A DNA stretch of 64,000 nucleotides, taken from Leclercia sp. AS011. GTDB taxonomy: Bacteria; Pseudomonadota; Gammaproteobacteria; Enterobacterales; Enterobacteriaceae. The translations under genes were made by a program, and so were the position numbers. The notes under the pieces were generated by a model. It made no database searches. It was not told the DNA's origin and was given only the letters and a program-made list of their open reading frames with translations. Below are positions 34,742-44,415 of the stretch, in pieces (within the stretch, counting starts at the first letter, position 1; each line of letters starts with the position of its first letter). The DNA lies in the NCBI RefSeq assembly GCF_037152535.1, contig NZ_JBBCMA010000001.1, positions 2,356,001-2,420,000 of the forward strand, written 5' to 3'.

Positions 34742-35263
34742 ATGCCAACCATCATTACCCACGCCGCGGTGCCGATTTGCCTGGGCTTAGGGCTGGGCAC
34801 CCGGGTTATTCCCCCTCGCCTGCTGTTCGCCGGAGTTGTCCTCGCCATGCTGCCGGATGCCGACGTGCTGGCCTTTAAGTTTGGCGTCGCCTACGGCAAT
34901 ATTTTCGGCCATCGCGGTTTTACCCACTCCCTCATGTTTGCCTTTGTGGTGCCATTACTCTGCGTGTTAATCGGACGACGATGGTTCAGGGCCGGGCTGG
35001 TGCGCTGCTGGCTGTTTTTAACGGTGTCGCTGCTGTCCCATAGCCTGCTGGATTCGGTGACGACGGGCGGAAAAGGGGTCGGCTGGCTGTGGCCGTGGTC
35101 GGATGAACGCTTCTTTGCGCCGTGGCAGGTGATCAAGGTCGCGCCCTTTGCGCTGTCGCGCTACATGACGCCCTACGGGCACCAGGTCATTCTCTCTGAG
35201 CTGATGTGGGTGTGGCTGCCGGGGGTGATTGTGATAGGGATGTTATGGTGGCGACGGCGGTAA
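34742..35263 (+). CDS. ybcI: YbcI, YdjM/DUF457-family membrane-bound metal-dependent hydrolase
   Basis: The 173-residue protein closely matches E. coli YbcI (start MPTIITHAAVP, internal GHRGFTHSLMFAF and SLLSHSLLDSVTTGGKG). It has four to five membrane helices with the His/Asp pattern (MLPDADV, HRGFTHS, SHSLLD) of the DUF457 predicted metal hydrolases. The function is unknown. ATG 34742 is chosen on the conserved N-terminus; an in-frame ATG at 34724 is less likely. In E. coli it neighbours ybcJ; here the PTS/LacI pair separates them. Confidence 0.93.
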   Translation: MPTIITHAAVPICLGLGLGTRVIPPRLLFAGVVLAMLPDADVLAFKFGVAYGNIFGHRGFTHSLMFAFVVPLLCVLIGRRWFRAGLVRCWLFLTVSLLSHSLLDSVTTGGKGVGWLWPWSDERFFAPWQVIKVAPFALSRYMTPYGHQVILSELMWVWLPGVIVIGMLWWRRR

Positions 35264-35267
35264 AAAA

Positions 35268-35335
35268 GCCGGGTGGCGGCTGCGCCTTACCCGGCCTACA
35301 AAACCGTAGGCCCGGCAAGCGAAGCGCCGCCGGGT
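35268..35335. repeat. REP pair (BIME) between ybcI and cysS
   Basis: Opposed REP palindromes at 35268-35299 and 35306-35335 fill the 81 bp convergent gap, 5 bp after the ybcI stop and 9 bp before the cysS stop. They probably form the shared 3' end of both transcripts. Confidence 0.85.
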
Positions 35336-35344
35336 GTTACGGAC

Positions 35345-36730
35345 TTACTTACGGCGCCAGGTGGTCCCCTGCGGGCCATCTTCCAGAATGATCCCCATCT
35401 CGGTCAGACGGTTACGCGCGGCGTCGGCTGCGGCCCAGTCTTTCGCCTGACGGGCTTCCAGGCGGGCTTTGATCAAGGCTTCAATCTCCGCCACTTCGCC
35501 GTCGTCCGACTGAGCACCGCTCTGCAGGAACACTTCCGGTGCCTGCTCCAGCAGACCCAGCACGCCAGCCAGCTTGCGCATATGGGAGGCCAGCGCGTTA
35601 GCGGCTTCCATATCTTCCCCTTTCAGGCGGTTCACTTCACGGGCCATGTCAAACAGCGCCGAGTAGGCTTCCGGGGTGTTGAAGTCGTCGTTCATCGCTT
35701 CGATAAAGCGGGCTTCAAACGCCTCACCACCAGCCGCGGCGACTGAGGTGTCGGTCCCGCGCAGGGCGGTATAGAGACGCTCCAGCGCGGAACGCGCCTG
35801 CTTGAGGTTCTCTTCGCTGTAGTTCAGCTGGCTGCGATAGTGGCCGGACATCAGGAAGTAGCGGATGGTTTCGGCATCGTAATACTTCAGCACGTCGCGC
35901 ACGGTGAAGAAGTTGCCCAGCGATTTCGACATTTTCTCGCGGTCAATCATCACCATCCCGGAGTGCATCCAGTAGTTCACATACTCGCCGTCGTGGGCGC
36001 AGGTGGACTGGGCGATTTCGTTTTCATGGTGCGGGAACATCAGATCGGAACCGCCGCCGTGAATATCGAAGTGGTTACCCAGCTGCTTGCAGTTCATTGC
36101 CGAACATTCGATATGCCAGCCCGGGCGGCCCGCACCCCACGGTGATGGCCAGCTCGGCTCGCCCTCTTTGGACATCTTCCACAGCACGAAGTCCATCGGG
36201 TTACGCTTCACGTCAACCACGTCAACGCGGGCCCCGGCCTGGAGCTGATCCAGATCCTGACGGGAGAGCTGACCATAATGTGGATCGGTCGGCACGTCGA
36301 ACATCACGTCGCCGTTGTCCGCCACGTAGGCGTGACCTTTGGCAATCAGCTGTTCGGTGATCTCAATGATCTCAGGGATATGGTGCGTGGCACGCGGCTC
36401 GAGGTCCGGGCGCAGGATATTCAGCGCATCAAAATCCTTGTGCATTTCGGCGATCATGCGATCGACTAACGCGACGAAGTTTTCGCCGTTCTCGTTAGCG
36501 CGCTTGATAATTTTGTCGTCGATATCGGTGATATTGCGTACATACTTAAGGTTATACCCGAGGAAACGCAGGTAGCGTGACACCACGTCGAAGGCGACAA
36601 AGGTACGGCCATGGCCGATATGACAGAGATCGTAAACGGTAATACCACACACGTACATGCCGACTTCCCCGGCATGAATAGGTTTGAATTCCTCTTTTTG
36701 GCGCGTCAGTGTGTTGAAGATTTTTAACAT
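35345..36730 (-). CDS. cysS: Cysteinyl-tRNA synthetase
   Basis: The 461-residue class I synthetase matches E. coli CysS in length and sequence. The HIGH motif is in [10 protein letters not shown], the KMSKS motif in [12 protein letters not shown], and the Zn site is in place with Cys28 (YVCGITVYD), Cys in HIECSAMNC, and His/Glu in [10 protein letters not shown]. It charges tRNA-Cys in the cytoplasm. ATG 36730 ([11 protein letters not shown]) is the conserved start; the frame extends four codons upstream without support. It is divergent from ppiB with a 172 bp shared promoter region. Confidence 0.97.
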   Translation of the reverse strand: MLKIFNTLTRQKEEFKPIHAGEVGMYVCGITVYDLCHIGHGRTFVAFDVVSRYLRFLGYNLKYVRNITDIDDKIIKRANENGENFVALVDRMIAEMHKDFDALNILRPDLEPRATHHIPEIIEITEQLIAKGHAYVADNGDVMFDVPTDPHYGQLSRQDLDQLQAGARVDVVDVKRNPMDFVLWKMSKEGEPSWPSPWGAGRPGWHIECSAMNCKQLGNHFDIHGGGSDLMFPHHENEIAQSTCAHDGEYVNYWMHSGMVMIDREKMSKSLGNFFTVRDVLKYYDAETIRYFLMSGHYRSQLNYSEENLKQARSALERLYTALRGTDTSVAAAGGEAFEARFIEAMNDDFNTPEAYSALFDMAREVNRLKGEDMEAANALASHMRKLAGVLGLLEQAPEVFLQSGAQSDDGEVAEIEALIKARLEARQAKDWAAADAARNRLTEMGIILEDGPQGTTWRRK

Positions 36731-36902
36731 CGAAGATTCCATGTGAGACGTGTGTGGACGAAAACGGCGTATTCTACCTGTAATTCAAACCTGAAGCAGC
36801 ACACAATGCAAGGTGATCGCGCCGTGAGGTTATGCTATAACAAGCGCTTATTGTGGCCCCCCACGGGGTCGAAGCACCACTATAACGGAACAGGATGCAA
36901 AA

Positions 36903-37397
36903 ATGGTTACTTTCCACACTAATCATGGCGATATCGTAATCAAAACCTTTGATGACAAAGCGCCTGAAACAGTTAAAAACTTCCTGGACTACTGCCGCGA
37001 AGGTTTCTACAACAACACCATTTTCCACCGTGTGATCAACGGCTTTATGATCCAGGGCGGCGGTTTTGAACCTGGTATGAACCAGAAAGAGACCAAAGAA
37101 GCGATCAAAAACGAAGCGAACAACGGTCTGAAAAACACCCGCGGTACCCTGGCAATGGCCCGTACTCAGGCACCGCACTCTGCCACCGCGCAGTTCTTCA
37201 TCAACGTGGCTGACAACGACTTCCTGAACTTCTCCGGCGAAAGCCTGCAGGGTTGGGGCTACTGCGTGTTCGCAGAAGTGGTTGAAGGTATGGACGTCGT
37301 TGACAAGATCAAAGCCGTTTCTACCGGTCGCAGCGGTATGCACCAGGACGTTCCAAAAGAAGACGTCATCATCACAAGCGTGACCGTCAGCGAATAA
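36903..37397 (+). CDS. ppiB: Cytoplasmic peptidyl-prolyl cis-trans isomerase B
   Basis: The 164-residue cyclophilin has the active-site motifs [13 protein letters not shown] and [16 protein letters not shown]. It lacks a signal peptide, which separates PpiB from the periplasmic PpiA. It catalyses proline isomerisation in folding proteins. ATG is preceded by AACAGGATG. It is transcribed together with lpxH, whose start lies three bases after its stop. Confidence 0.96.
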   Translation: MVTFHTNHGDIVIKTFDDKAPETVKNFLDYCREGFYNNTIFHRVINGFMIQGGGFEPGMNQKETKEAIKNEANNGLKNTRGTLAMARTQAPHSATAQFFINVADNDFLNFSGESLQGWGYCVFAEVVEGMDVVDKIKAVSTGRSGMHQDVPKEDVIITSVTVSE

Positions 37398-37400
37398 TTG

Positions 37401-38123
37401 GTGGCGACACTCTTTATTGCAGATCTGCATCTGCAAACAGAAGAACCGGCGATCACCGCCGGTTTTCTGCGTTTTTTACAGGGTGAAGCCCGACACGCCG
37501 ATGCGCTTTACATCCTGGGGGATCTGTTTGAAGCCTGGATTGGCGACGACGACCCGAACCCGCTGCACCGCGAGATAGCGAGTGCGCTTAAAACGCTGGT
37601 TGATTCCGGCGTCCCCTGCTTCTTTATCCACGGCAACCGCGACTTTCTGCTCGGCAAACGCTACGCCCGCGCGTGCGGCATGACCCTGCTGGCGGAAGAG
37701 ACCGTTCTCGACCTGTACGGTCGCCGCGTACTGATTATGCATGGCGACACGCTCTGCACTGACGATACCGGCTATCTGGCGTTTCGCGCCAAAGTGCATA
37801 CCCCCTGGATCCAGACCCTGTTTCTCGCCCTGCCGCTGTTTATCCGCAGCCGCATTGCGGCGAAGATGCGCGCCGGCAGTAAAGCCGCCAACAGCAGCAA
37901 ATCGATGACCATCATGGACGTCAACCCGCAGGCGGTCGTCAGCGTGATGGAAAACCATCAGGTGCAGTGGCTGATGCACGGCCATACCCACCGCCCGGAC
38001 GTGCATGACCTGACCGTCAACGGCGAACCCGCTCACCGCGTGGTGTTGGGAGCCTGGCATACCGAAGGCTCCATGGTAAAAGTCACGCCCGATGGCGTGG
38101 AGCTGATCGCTTTCCCGTTCTGA
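37401..38123 (+). CDS. lpxH: UDP-2,3-diacylglucosamine pyrophosphatase LpxH
   Basis: The 240-residue calcineurin-like phosphoesterase has the metal motifs FIADLHL (Asp-x-His), [27 protein letters not shown] and HGHTHRP. It cleaves UDP-2,3-diacylglucosamine to lipid X, the fourth step of lipid A synthesis, at the cytoplasmic face of the inner membrane. The start is GTG 37401 (VATLFIADL, matching E. coli MATLFIADL), 3 bp past the ppiB stop. The length equals that of the E. coli enzyme. Confidence 0.96.
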   Translation: MATLFIADLHLQTEEPAITAGFLRFLQGEARHADALYILGDLFEAWIGDDDPNPLHREIASALKTLVDSGVPCFFIHGNRDFLLGKRYARACGMTLLAEETVLDLYGRRVLIMHGDTLCTDDTGYLAFRAKVHTPWIQTLFLALPLFIRSRIAAKMRAGSKAANSSKSMTIMDVNPQAVVSVMENHQVQWLMHGHTHRPDVHDLTVNGEPAHRVVLGAWHTEGSMVKVTPDGVELIAFPF

Positions 38124-38265
38124 AATCCCGCCTGAAATTCATTCAATTTTTTTGAATGCTACGCGCAAATTGTTTTGATTTTAATCACACTCTGGTCGGC
38201 CTATGATTACTCACATCAGGGCAACAACGCCCTATCCCAAACAAAATCGCTTAAGGAATACGACC

Positions 38266-38475
38266 ATGAAATCCATCAAAACTTTCGTTGCAGTTGCCGC
38301 TCTTTCTCTGATCTCTTTCGGTTCTTTTGCGCAGAGCGTTAGCGCTACCGCCTCTACCCTGGACCGTGCCGAAGCCAAAATTGCCGCTCAGGCCGCGAAA
38401 GAAGGCGCAGCGTACAAAATCACCAGCGCTCAGTTCGACAACCGCGTGCACATGACCGCTGAACTGACTAAATAA
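38266..38475 (+). CDS. Small exported DUF1471 (YdgH/BhsA/McbA-like) protein
   Basis: The 69-residue protein has a clear signal peptide (MKSIKTFVAVAALSLISFG, cleaved after SFA). The remaining part, AEAKIAAQAAKEGAAYKITS with VHMTAELTK at the end, fits the C-terminal fold of DUF1471 stress and biofilm proteins such as BhsA, McbA and YahO. ATG 38266 has an AAGGA Shine-Dalgarno. It should be periplasmic. It has no counterpart between lpxH and purE in E. coli K-12. It may share a transcript with the next small gene 70 bp on. Confidence 0.8.
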   Translation: MKSIKTFVAVAALSLISFGSFAQSVSATASTLDRAEAKIAAQAAKEGAAYKITSAQFDNRVHMTAELTK

Positions 38476-38545
38476 TTTTACTGATTGCCGTGCCGCCAGA
38501 TAACAGACCCGCGACAGCGACAATACGATGAAGAAGGAAAAGAGA

Positions 38546-38734
38546 ATGAAAAATATCAGCATCGTCAGCGCCCTGCTGCTGGCCGCAACACTCTCCTCTG
38601 GCGCAATGGCAGCAGCACATCACGTCTCCACCCCGGAGGCGGGCTCGAATATCGACACGGCGCTGCATCAGAACCATATTGATGTGAACCATGCCTTCGA
38701 CAAAGAGAACCTGACCGCAGGCAATCTCCTGTAG
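38546..38734 (+). CDS. Small exported protein of unknown function (62 aa)
   Basis: I do not recognise the family. A signal peptide (MKNISIVSALLLAATLSSG, cleaved near AMAA) precedes about 40 mature residues rich in His, Asn and Asp, with four His (AHHVSTPEAG, HQNHIDVNHAFD). The His content could bind metal, but this is a guess. ATG 38546 has AAGGA/AGAG upstream; an ATG six codons earlier adds a Lys-rich extension. A strong terminator follows 24 bp later, which supports a real transcript. Confidence 0.68.
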   Translation: MKNISIVSALLLAATLSSGAMAAAHHVSTPEAGSNIDTALHQNHIDVNHAFDKENLTAGNLL

Positions 38735-38758
38735 CAAGGGATAAGCATCCTGTGAAAG

Positions 38759-38780
38759 ACCGCCGAAAGGCGGTTTTTTT
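38759..38780 (+). terminator. Intrinsic terminator before purE
   Basis: A 6 bp GC-rich stem (ACCGCC / GGCGGT) with a GAAA tetraloop is followed by an uninterrupted T-tract. It ends the transcript of the two small exported proteins. Confidence 0.92.
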
Positions 38781-38818
38781 GTTGCCGCTCCAGACCGACG
38801 TTGGCAGAAGTTTTAGCC

Positions 38819-38834
38819 GCGCAACCGTTTTCCT
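38819..38834 (+). promoter_or_regulatory. PurR operator of purEK
   Basis: GCGCAACCGTTTTCCT differs by one base from the E. coli purE operator as I recall it and matches the PurR consensus with its central CG. It lies 71 bp upstream of the purE ATG and about 16 bp upstream of a -10-like TATTCT (38851-38856), so bound PurR with hypoxanthine or guanine would cover the -35. Confidence 0.88.
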
Positions 38835-38905
38835 TGCCTGTAGATCGTGCTATTCTCTGTCACCTCAAAAGCCGAGAGTTGTGCACCACAGGAGTTTTAA
38901 GACGC

Positions 38906-39415
38906 ATGTCTTCCAGCAATAATCCGGCGCGTGTCGCCATCGTGATGGGGTCCAAAAGCGACTGGGCTACCATGCAGTTCGCCGCCGAAATCTTTGACAT
39001 CCTGAACGTTCCTCACCACGTTGAAGTGGTCTCCGCACACCGCACCCCCGATAAACTGTTCAGCTTCGCCGAAGGCGCGGAAGAGAACGGCTATCAGGTG
39101 ATTATTGCCGGTGCCGGCGGGGCCGCACATCTGCCCGGCATGATTGCCGCCAAAACCCTGGTGCCGGTGCTCGGCGTCCCGGTTCAAAGCGCAGCCCTGA
39201 GCGGCGTCGACAGCCTCTACTCCATCGTGCAGATGCCGCGCGGCATTCCGGTGGGGACGCTGGCGATTGGTAAAGCGGGTGCCGCTAACGCCGCCCTGCT
39301 GGCCGCGCAGATCCTCGCAACCCACGATAAAGAGCTGCACCAGCGCCTGGTCGCGTGGCGTAACGCCCAGACCGACGAGGTACTGGAGAACCCGGACCCG
39401 CGAGGTGCGGCATGA
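38906..39415 (+). CDS. purE: N5-carboxyaminoimidazole ribonucleotide mutase PurE
   Basis: The 169-residue protein is nearly identical to E. coli PurE, with the nucleotide-binding [10 protein letters not shown], the catalytic His in SAHRTPDKL and [14 protein letters not shown]. It converts N5-CAIR to CAIR in purine synthesis, acting as an octamer in the cytoplasm. ATG 38906 is the conserved start ([15 protein letters not shown]) with an AGGAG Shine-Dalgarno. The stop overlaps the purK start by 4 bp (ATGA). Confidence 0.97.
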   Translation: MSSSNNPARVAIVMGSKSDWATMQFAAEIFDILNVPHHVEVVSAHRTPDKLFSFAEGAEENGYQVIIAGAGGAAHLPGMIAAKTLVPVLGVPVQSAALSGVDSLYSIVQMPRGIPVGTLAIGKAGAANAALLAAQILATHDKELHQRLVAWRNAQTDEVLENPDPRGAA

Positions 39416-40479
39416 AACAGGTTTGCGTCCTCGGTAACGGTCAGTTAGGCCGCATGCTGCGTCAGGCGGGTGAACCGCTGGGGATCGCCGTCTGGCCGGT
39501 CGGGCTGGACGATGAACCGGAAGCCGTACCCTTCCAGCAGAGCGTCATTACCGCAGAGATTGAACGCTGGCCGGAAACCGCCCTGACCCGCGAGCTGGCG
39601 CGTCATAACGCCTTCGTTAACCGCGACGTCTTCCCGATCATTGCCGACCGTCTGACGCAGAAGCAGCTGTTCGACGATCTGCACCTCGCCACCGCGCCGT
39701 GGCAGCTGCTGACCGAGAAAGGCCAGTGGTCCGGCGTGTTTGCTACCCTGGGCGAGCTGGCGATCGTCAAACGCCGCGTGGGCGGCTACGACGGCCGCGG
39801 CCAGTGGCGTCTGCGCGCCGGTGAAACCGATCAGCTGCCGGATGAGTGCTACGGCGAGTGCATCGTTGAGCAGGGCATTAACTTCAGCGGCGAAGTGTCG
39901 CTGGTGGGTGCCCGCGCCCACGACGGCAGCACCGTCTTCTATCCCCTGACCCACAACCTGCATCAGGACGGCATTCTGCGCACCAGCGTGGTCTTCCCGC
40001 AGGCCAATGCAGCTCAGCAGGCGCAGGCTGAAAGCATGCTCTCCGCCATTATGCAGGAGCTGGGCTACGTCGGCGTAATGGCGATGGAGTGCTTCATCAC
40101 CCCGGATGGCCTGCTGATCAACGAGCTGGCCCCGCGCGTGCACAACAGCGGCCACTGGACGCAAAACGGTGCCTCCATCAGCCAGTTTGAGCTGCACCTG
40201 CGCGCCATTACCGGCCTGCCGCTGCCGCCACCGGTGGTCAACAGCCCGTCGGTGATGATCAACCTGATCGGCACCGATCTGAACTACGACTGGCTGAAAC
40301 TGCCCCTGGTGCATCTGCACTGGTACGACAAAGAGGTTCGTCCGGGGCGCAAGGTCGGCCACCTGAACCTGAACGACAGCGATATCCCCCGCCTGAGCGC
40401 CACGCTCGAAGCCATTATGCCCCTGCTGCCGCCAGAGTATGCCAGCGGCATCGCCTGGGCGCAGGCAACACTGAGCTAA
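39412..40479 (+). CDS. purK: N5-carboxyaminoimidazole ribonucleotide synthase PurK
   Basis: The 355-residue ATP-grasp enzyme has the N-terminal [14 protein letters not shown], the ATP-binding [15 protein letters not shown] and the metal-site [15 protein letters not shown]. It makes N5-CAIR from AIR, ATP and bicarbonate for PurE. It is translationally coupled to purE by an ATGA overlap and shares the PurR-controlled promoter. A weak 9 bp hairpin with a long loop follows at 40487-40518. Confidence 0.97.
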   Translation: MKQVCVLGNGQLGRMLRQAGEPLGIAVWPVGLDDEPEAVPFQQSVITAEIERWPETALTRELARHNAFVNRDVFPIIADRLTQKQLFDDLHLATAPWQLLTEKGQWSGVFATLGELAIVKRRVGGYDGRGQWRLRAGETDQLPDECYGECIVEQGINFSGEVSLVGARAHDGSTVFYPLTHNLHQDGILRTSVVFPQANAAQQAQAESMLSAIMQELGYVGVMAMECFITPDGLLINELAPRVHNSGHWTQNGASISQFELHLRAITGLPLPPPVVNSPSVMINLIGTDLNYDWLKLPLVHLHWYDKEVRPGRKVGHLNLNDSDIPRLSATLEAIMPLLPPEYASGIAWAQATLS

Positions 40480-40553
40480 GTCATACCGCCGGGGAGTTGA
40501 TCTTCCCCTTCCCCGGCGTAAAATCCTGCCCATCGCTGTTTTGAGGGATCCTT

Positions 40554-41624
40554 ATGAACGATGGGACGGACTACCGCGCCATACTTGCTGCCGACACGCC
40601 GATAATCGACGTGCGCGCCCCGGTTGAATTTGCCCAGGGTGCCATGCCTGCGGCAGTTAACCTGCCACTAATGAATGACGACGAACGCGCCGCCGTGGGC
40701 ACCTGCTATAAACGCCAGGGGCCGGAGGCAGCGCTTGCGCTCGGCCACCGTCTGGTGAGTGGCGAAACCCGCGACCAGCGCCTCGAGGCCTGGCGCGCCG
40801 CCTGCCTTGCGCAACCCCAGGGTTATCTCTGCTGCGCCCGGGGCGGGCAGCGCTCGCATATCGCGCAGGCCTGGTTGAAAGAGGCAGGCGTAAATTATCC
40901 GCTGATCCGCGGCGGCTATAAGGCGCTGCGCCAGGCGGCGATGCAGGCCACCGTTGAACAGGTGCAAAAGCCGACCGTGCTGATTGGCGGATGTACCGGT
41001 AGCGGCAAAACGCTGCTGGTGAAGGCGCGTCCTGACGGGATCGATCTTGAAGGGCTGGCGCACCATCGCGGCTCGTCGTTTGGCCGCACGCTGACGCCGC
41101 AGCTTTCGCAGGCCAGCTTTGAAAATCATCTCGCGGTGGAGCTGCTGAAAAAGGACGCCGCGCGCTGGGTGCTGGAAGACGAAGGAAGGATGATTGGCTC
41201 TAACCATCTGCCGGAGTGCCTGCGGGATCGCATGGTGCAATCGCCGATTGCGGTGGTGGAAGATCCCTTTGACGTGCGCCTTGAGCGCTTGCGGGAAGAG
41301 TATTTCGAGCAGATGTGGCAGGCCTTTCGCGCCGCGCGCGGGGAAGAGGCAGGCTGGCTGGAGTACGGCGAGTACCTGCACCACGGCCTGTTTGCCATCC
41401 GCCGTCGGCTGGGGTTGCAGCGTTTTGCGGAGTTTACTGCTCTGCTGGATAGCGCCCTCGTTGAACAACAGCGCACCGGCCGCACCGAGGCCCACTTTAG
41501 CTGGCTTGCGCCGTTGCTCAATGACTATTACGACCCGATGTACAACTATCAGCTGGAGAAAAAGGCGGACAAGATTGTTTATCGGGGCGTATTTAACGAC
41601 GTAGCCGCCTGGCTGGCGGCCTGA
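40554..41624 (+). CDS. selU: tRNA 2-selenouridine synthase SelU
   Basis: The 356-residue protein has an N-terminal rhodanese domain with the catalytic Cys in [11 protein letters not shown] (Cys94) and a C-terminal P-loop domain with Walker [10 protein letters not shown] (145-153). It replaces sulfur by selenium in 5-methylaminomethyl-2-thiouridine at the wobble base of Lys, Glu and Gln tRNAs, through a geranylated intermediate. It matches E. coli YbbB. A GAGGGA Shine-Dalgarno precedes ATG. It converges on the sfbC-like permease with a 3 bp gap. Confidence 0.95.
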   Translation: MNDGTDYRAILAADTPIIDVRAPVEFAQGAMPAAVNLPLMNDDERAAVGTCYKRQGPEAALALGHRLVSGETRDQRLEAWRAACLAQPQGYLCCARGGQRSHIAQAWLKEAGVNYPLIRGGYKALRQAAMQATVEQVQKPTVLIGGCTGSGKTLLVKARPDGIDLEGLAHHRGSSFGRTLTPQLSQASFENHLAVELLKKDAARWVLEDEGRMIGSNHLPECLRDRMVQSPIAVVEDPFDVRLERLREEYFEQMWQAFRAARGEEAGWLEYGEYLHHGLFAIRRRLGLQRFAEFTALLDSALVEQQRTGRTEAHFSWLAPLLNDYYDPMYNYQLEKKADKIVYRGVFNDVAAWLAA

Positions 41625-41627
41625 AGG

Positions 41628-42287
41628 TCAGCGGCGATCGCGCTTATCGGCGCGTTTCGCCAGCCAGTCACCGAGCACCTGGACAATTTGCACCAGCACT
41701 ATCAGGGCAATCACTGTCACCACCATCACCTGGGTTTCGTAGCGGTAATAACCGTAGCGGATCGCCAGATCCCCGACGCCACCGCCACCGACAATCCCGG
41801 CCATAGCGGAGTAGCCGATCAGGCTGACCAGGGTGATAGTCAGACCGCGCAGCAGGCCGGCGCTCGCCTCCGGCAGCAGCACGGTGCAGATAATGCGCAT
41901 CGGGCTGGCACCAAAGGCTTCGGCCGCTTCAATAATCCCTTTATCCACTTCGCGCAGGGCGCTATCCACCAGCCGGGCATAGAATGCGATGGCCGCCACC
42001 GAGAGCGGCACCGAGGCGGCAATGGGCCCAATGGTGTTGCCCAACAGGAACTGGGTTAACGGCAGCAGCAGCACCAGCAAAATCACAAAGGGCACCGAAC
42101 GGATGATGTTCACCAGTACGGAGCTGAAGAGGTAGACAACACGGTTTTGCCAGAACAGATGGCGGTCGGTGACGAAAATCAGAAAGCCCAGCGGCAGACC
42201 GCCGAGGATCGCCAGCACCGTTGAGATAGCCAGCATCTGGAAAGTTTCATTAAACGCCAGACTGAGATCGAGCAGTAAATCATCCAC
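41628..42287 (-). CDS. sfbC: MetI-like ABC importer permease (SfbC-like)
   Basis: The 219-residue protein has five membrane helices and the EAA loop EAAEAFGASPMRIICTVLLPEA split over 125-145, which contacts the ATPase. It belongs to the methionine-importer permease family. It overlaps the ATPase gene by 8 bp. A metNIQ-like set in this place, next to selU, is what Salmonella calls sfbABC (reported as an iron-uptake system). The symbol rests on that synteny, recalled rather than searched. The true substrate could be iron, methionine or a related amino acid. Confidence 0.85.
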   Translation of the reverse strand: MDDLLLDLSLAFNETFQMLAISTVLAILGGLPLGFLIFVTDRHLFWQNRVVYLFSSVLVNIIRSVPFVILLVLLLPLTQFLLGNTIGPIAASVPLSVAAIAFYARLVDSALREVDKGIIEAAEAFGASPMRIICTVLLPEASAGLLRGLTITLVSLIGYSAMAGIVGGGGVGDLAIRYGYYRYETQVMVVTVIALIVLVQIVQVLGDWLAKRADKRDRR

Positions 42288-43296
42288 GGATCACCTCCAC
42301 CTGGGCAGTGCGTTGACGGATATGTTCCACGGCTAAGGCCACGGCAGGCAGATTGTCTGGTGCAGTAAGCTGCACCACCAGGATCCCCAGCGCGCGCTCG
42401 CCGATATACTCAATTTTGCCGTGCAGGATGTTCACTGCCACACCAAATTTCACCGCAACCTCTGACAGCACCGGCTGTTCGGCAGAGTCGCCGATAAACA
42501 GGATCTTCAGCAGTTGTCCTGGCAGATGCTGGCGCAGACGCTCCGGCAGGGTCAGGTTCAGGGTGTGCGACACCAGCTGCTGCGTAAAGGCATGCTGCGG
42601 ATGGGCAAAGATATCAAAGACCTCCCCCAGCTCCACCACTTCACCGCCAGACATCACCGCCACGCGATCGCAGATGGATTTAATGACGTTCATTTCGTGG
42701 GTGATCAGCACGATAGTGATCCCCATCTGCGCGTTGATCTGCTTTAACAGCGCCAGAATGGTGGCGGAGGTTTCCAGATCCAGCGCCGAGGTCGGTTCAT
42801 CGCACAGCAAGACATCGGGATGGTTGGCAATGGCGCGGGCAATGCCAACCCGCTGTTTTTGCCCACCGCTGAGCTGCACCGGGTAGCGATTGGCTTTATC
42901 GCTCAACCCGACCAGAGCAAGGATTTCACTGACGCGCGGAGCAATTTTGCTGCGCTCCCAGCCGGCAGCCTTCAGGCTAAAGGCCACGTTCTGTGCCACG
43001 GTGCGGGTGTGCATTAAGTTGAAATGCTGAAAAATCATGCCAATACGCTGGCGGGCCTGCCGCAAGTTCACGCCCTCAAGGGCAGAAATTTCCACACCGT
43101 TGATGTTAACGCTCCCTGACGCCGGGCGCTGGAGCGCGTTCAGGGTGCGTAGCAGCGTGCTCTTGCCTGCACCGCTGGTGCCGACAATGCCGAATATTTC
43201 CCCGGCGGCGATACGCAGGCTGACGTCTGACACCGCCCGGGTGGCAGGGCCGCGCCCGGTCTGGAAATCGACGCAGACCTTATCTAACTCAATCAT
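42280..43296 (-). CDS. sfbB: MetN-like ABC importer ATPase with NIL domain (SfbB-like)
   Basis: The 338-residue ATPase has Walker A GTSGAGKST, the signature LSGGQKQRVGIARA, Walker B VLLCDEPTSALD and the H-loop THEM. A C-terminal NIL domain (about residues 265-335), which in MetN binds methionine and inhibits transport, is present. ATG 43296 is chosen for its GAGGT Shine-Dalgarno; the frame extends 18 codons upstream into the spacer. It lies between the binding protein and the permease in one operon. Confidence 0.88.
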   Translation of the reverse strand: MIELDKVCVDFQTGRGPATRAVSDVSLRIAAGEIFGIVGTSGAGKSTLLRTLNALQRPASGSVNINGVEISALEGVNLRQARQRIGMIFQHFNLMHTRTVAQNVAFSLKAAGWERSKIAPRVSEILALVGLSDKANRYPVQLSGGQKQRVGIARAIANHPDVLLCDEPTSALDLETSATILALLKQINAQMGITIVLITHEMNVIKSICDRVAVMSGGEVVELGEVFDIFAHPQHAFTQQLVSHTLNLTLPERLRQHLPGQLLKILFIGDSAEQPVLSEVAVKFGVAVNILHGKIEYIGERALGILVVQLTAPDNLPAVALAVEHIRQRTAQVEVIRG

Positions 43297-43355
43297 GACT
43301 ACCTCAGAAATGCGAAAAGGGCAGCCGCTGCTGCCCTGGTGTATGCCCATTGCTA

Positions 43356-44189
43356 TCAGGGTTTCGCGGCCGTCATCCAGTCTGGTTTCTGGAACGCGTT
43401 ATAGACATTTTTCGGATCGTCGATGACCGCGCGATAGGCCGGGGACTGCACTACGGTGACGATATCTTTGGCAAAAGGCTTATCCGCATCTTCCGTGCGT
43501 ACCGCAATAATATTTTTCAGGTTCTCGTCCAGTTGCTCCTGGGCAAGCGCGCTGGAGAGATCAAGCCCGGCAGCAATGGCAAAGTTACCGTTAACCAGCG
43601 AGGCGGTGACGCTGTCCAGGGTACGAGGCAGCTGGGCCGCTTCCAGCGGTTTAAACACCAGCCCCTTCGGATTACTGGCAATATCACGCTCAGAGGCTTT
43701 GGTTGGATCGATATTCTCTTTGATGGTAATCAGCTTGAGCGACGCGAGGAAACGCAGGCCACGCGCAAGGTTAGTTGGATCGTTGGAGAGGGTAACAATA
43801 TCGCCTTGTTTCAGTTCATCCAGGCTCTTCACCTTGCGGGAGTAAAAACCCATCCCGGCAGTAGGTACGGTGAGTAATTTGCTGAGCTTCAGATTTTTAT
43901 CGGCGGTGAACTTGGTGAAATAGAGCGTGTGCTGGAACAGGTTGGCATCAATGCTGCCGTTCGCCAGCGCCATATTAGGCTGCACGTAGTCGCTGAATTC
44001 GCGCACCACGACCTTGTAGCCTTTCTCTTGCAGCGACGGGGCAATGGCCTGTTTGACCATATCGCCATACGGACCCGGCGCAACGCCGAAGACGATAGTG
44101 TGTGGATCGCTGTTCGCGTGGGCAGCCTGCAAACCGCAGACCAGCAAAAGCGCGCCAGCGGCAGCGCGAAGCGTATGACGTAATCCCAT
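43356..44189 (-). CDS. sfbA: MetQ/NlpA-family substrate-binding protein (SfbA-like)
   Basis: The 277-residue periplasmic protein has a signal peptide ending at AHAN; a Cys in LLVCG is a poor lipobox. The NlpA fold follows: IVFGVAPGPYGDMVKQ, FSDYVQPNMALANGSIDANLFQH and NDPTNLARGLRFL are typical. It delivers the ligand to the downstream ATPase/permease pair and is the first gene of the operon. No MetJ box (repeats of AGACGTCT) is visible upstream, which argues against a plain metNIQ copy. Confidence 0.86.
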   Translation of the reverse strand: MGLRHTLRAAAGALLLVCGLQAAHANSDPHTIVFGVAPGPYGDMVKQAIAPSLQEKGYKVVVREFSDYVQPNMALANGSIDANLFQHTLYFTKFTADKNLKLSKLLTVPTAGMGFYSRKVKSLDELKQGDIVTLSNDPTNLARGLRFLASLKLITIKENIDPTKASERDIASNPKGLVFKPLEAAQLPRTLDSVTASLVNGNFAIAAGLDLSSALAQEQLDENLKNIIAVRTEDADKPFAKDIVTVVQSPAYRAVIDDPKNVYNAFQKPDWMTAAKP

Positions 44190-44381
44190 GAGATCTCCAT
44201 TTCAAAGCGGTGATGCGTGATGTGGATGCGCCGTACGATGCGACGCAGCTCCCGTTAACATGACACAGATCACAGGCCGCGTCCTTGAAATTATTTCATG
44301 ATGTTGCGAATTATGTCGTTGAATGTACTACAGATGCTTATGCGATTTTTGGGATAACTTTCCCGGCGGGGTAATAAATAC

Positions 44382-44413
44382 CCCCGGCAGCGACGCGCCG
44401 CCGGGGAGAGACG
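44382..44413 (-). terminator. Terminator of the porin gene
   Basis: A 7 bp stem (CCCCGGC / GCCGGGG) with an 11-base loop lies just past the porin stop. On the minus strand it is followed by the T-rich GTATTTATTACC. Confidence 0.65.
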
Positions 44414-44415
44414 AC

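Noticed and set aside
38174..38207. A CRP-like site (TTTGA-N6-TCACA) upstream of the small DUF1471 gene with a TATGAT -10 nearby
   Set aside because: The core matches 9 of 10 positions, but its centre falls near -32 relative to the expected start site, which fits neither class I nor class II activation. Kept out of the feature list.
40487..40518. Hairpin after purK as a terminator
   Set aside because: The 9 bp stem has a 14-base loop and is followed by TAAAAT without a T-tract. selU may be read through; it is not strong enough to call.
43297..44340. MetJ boxes upstream of the MetNIQ-like operon
   Set aside because: No tandem AGACGTCT-like octamers are visible in 44190-44415 or within the operon leader.
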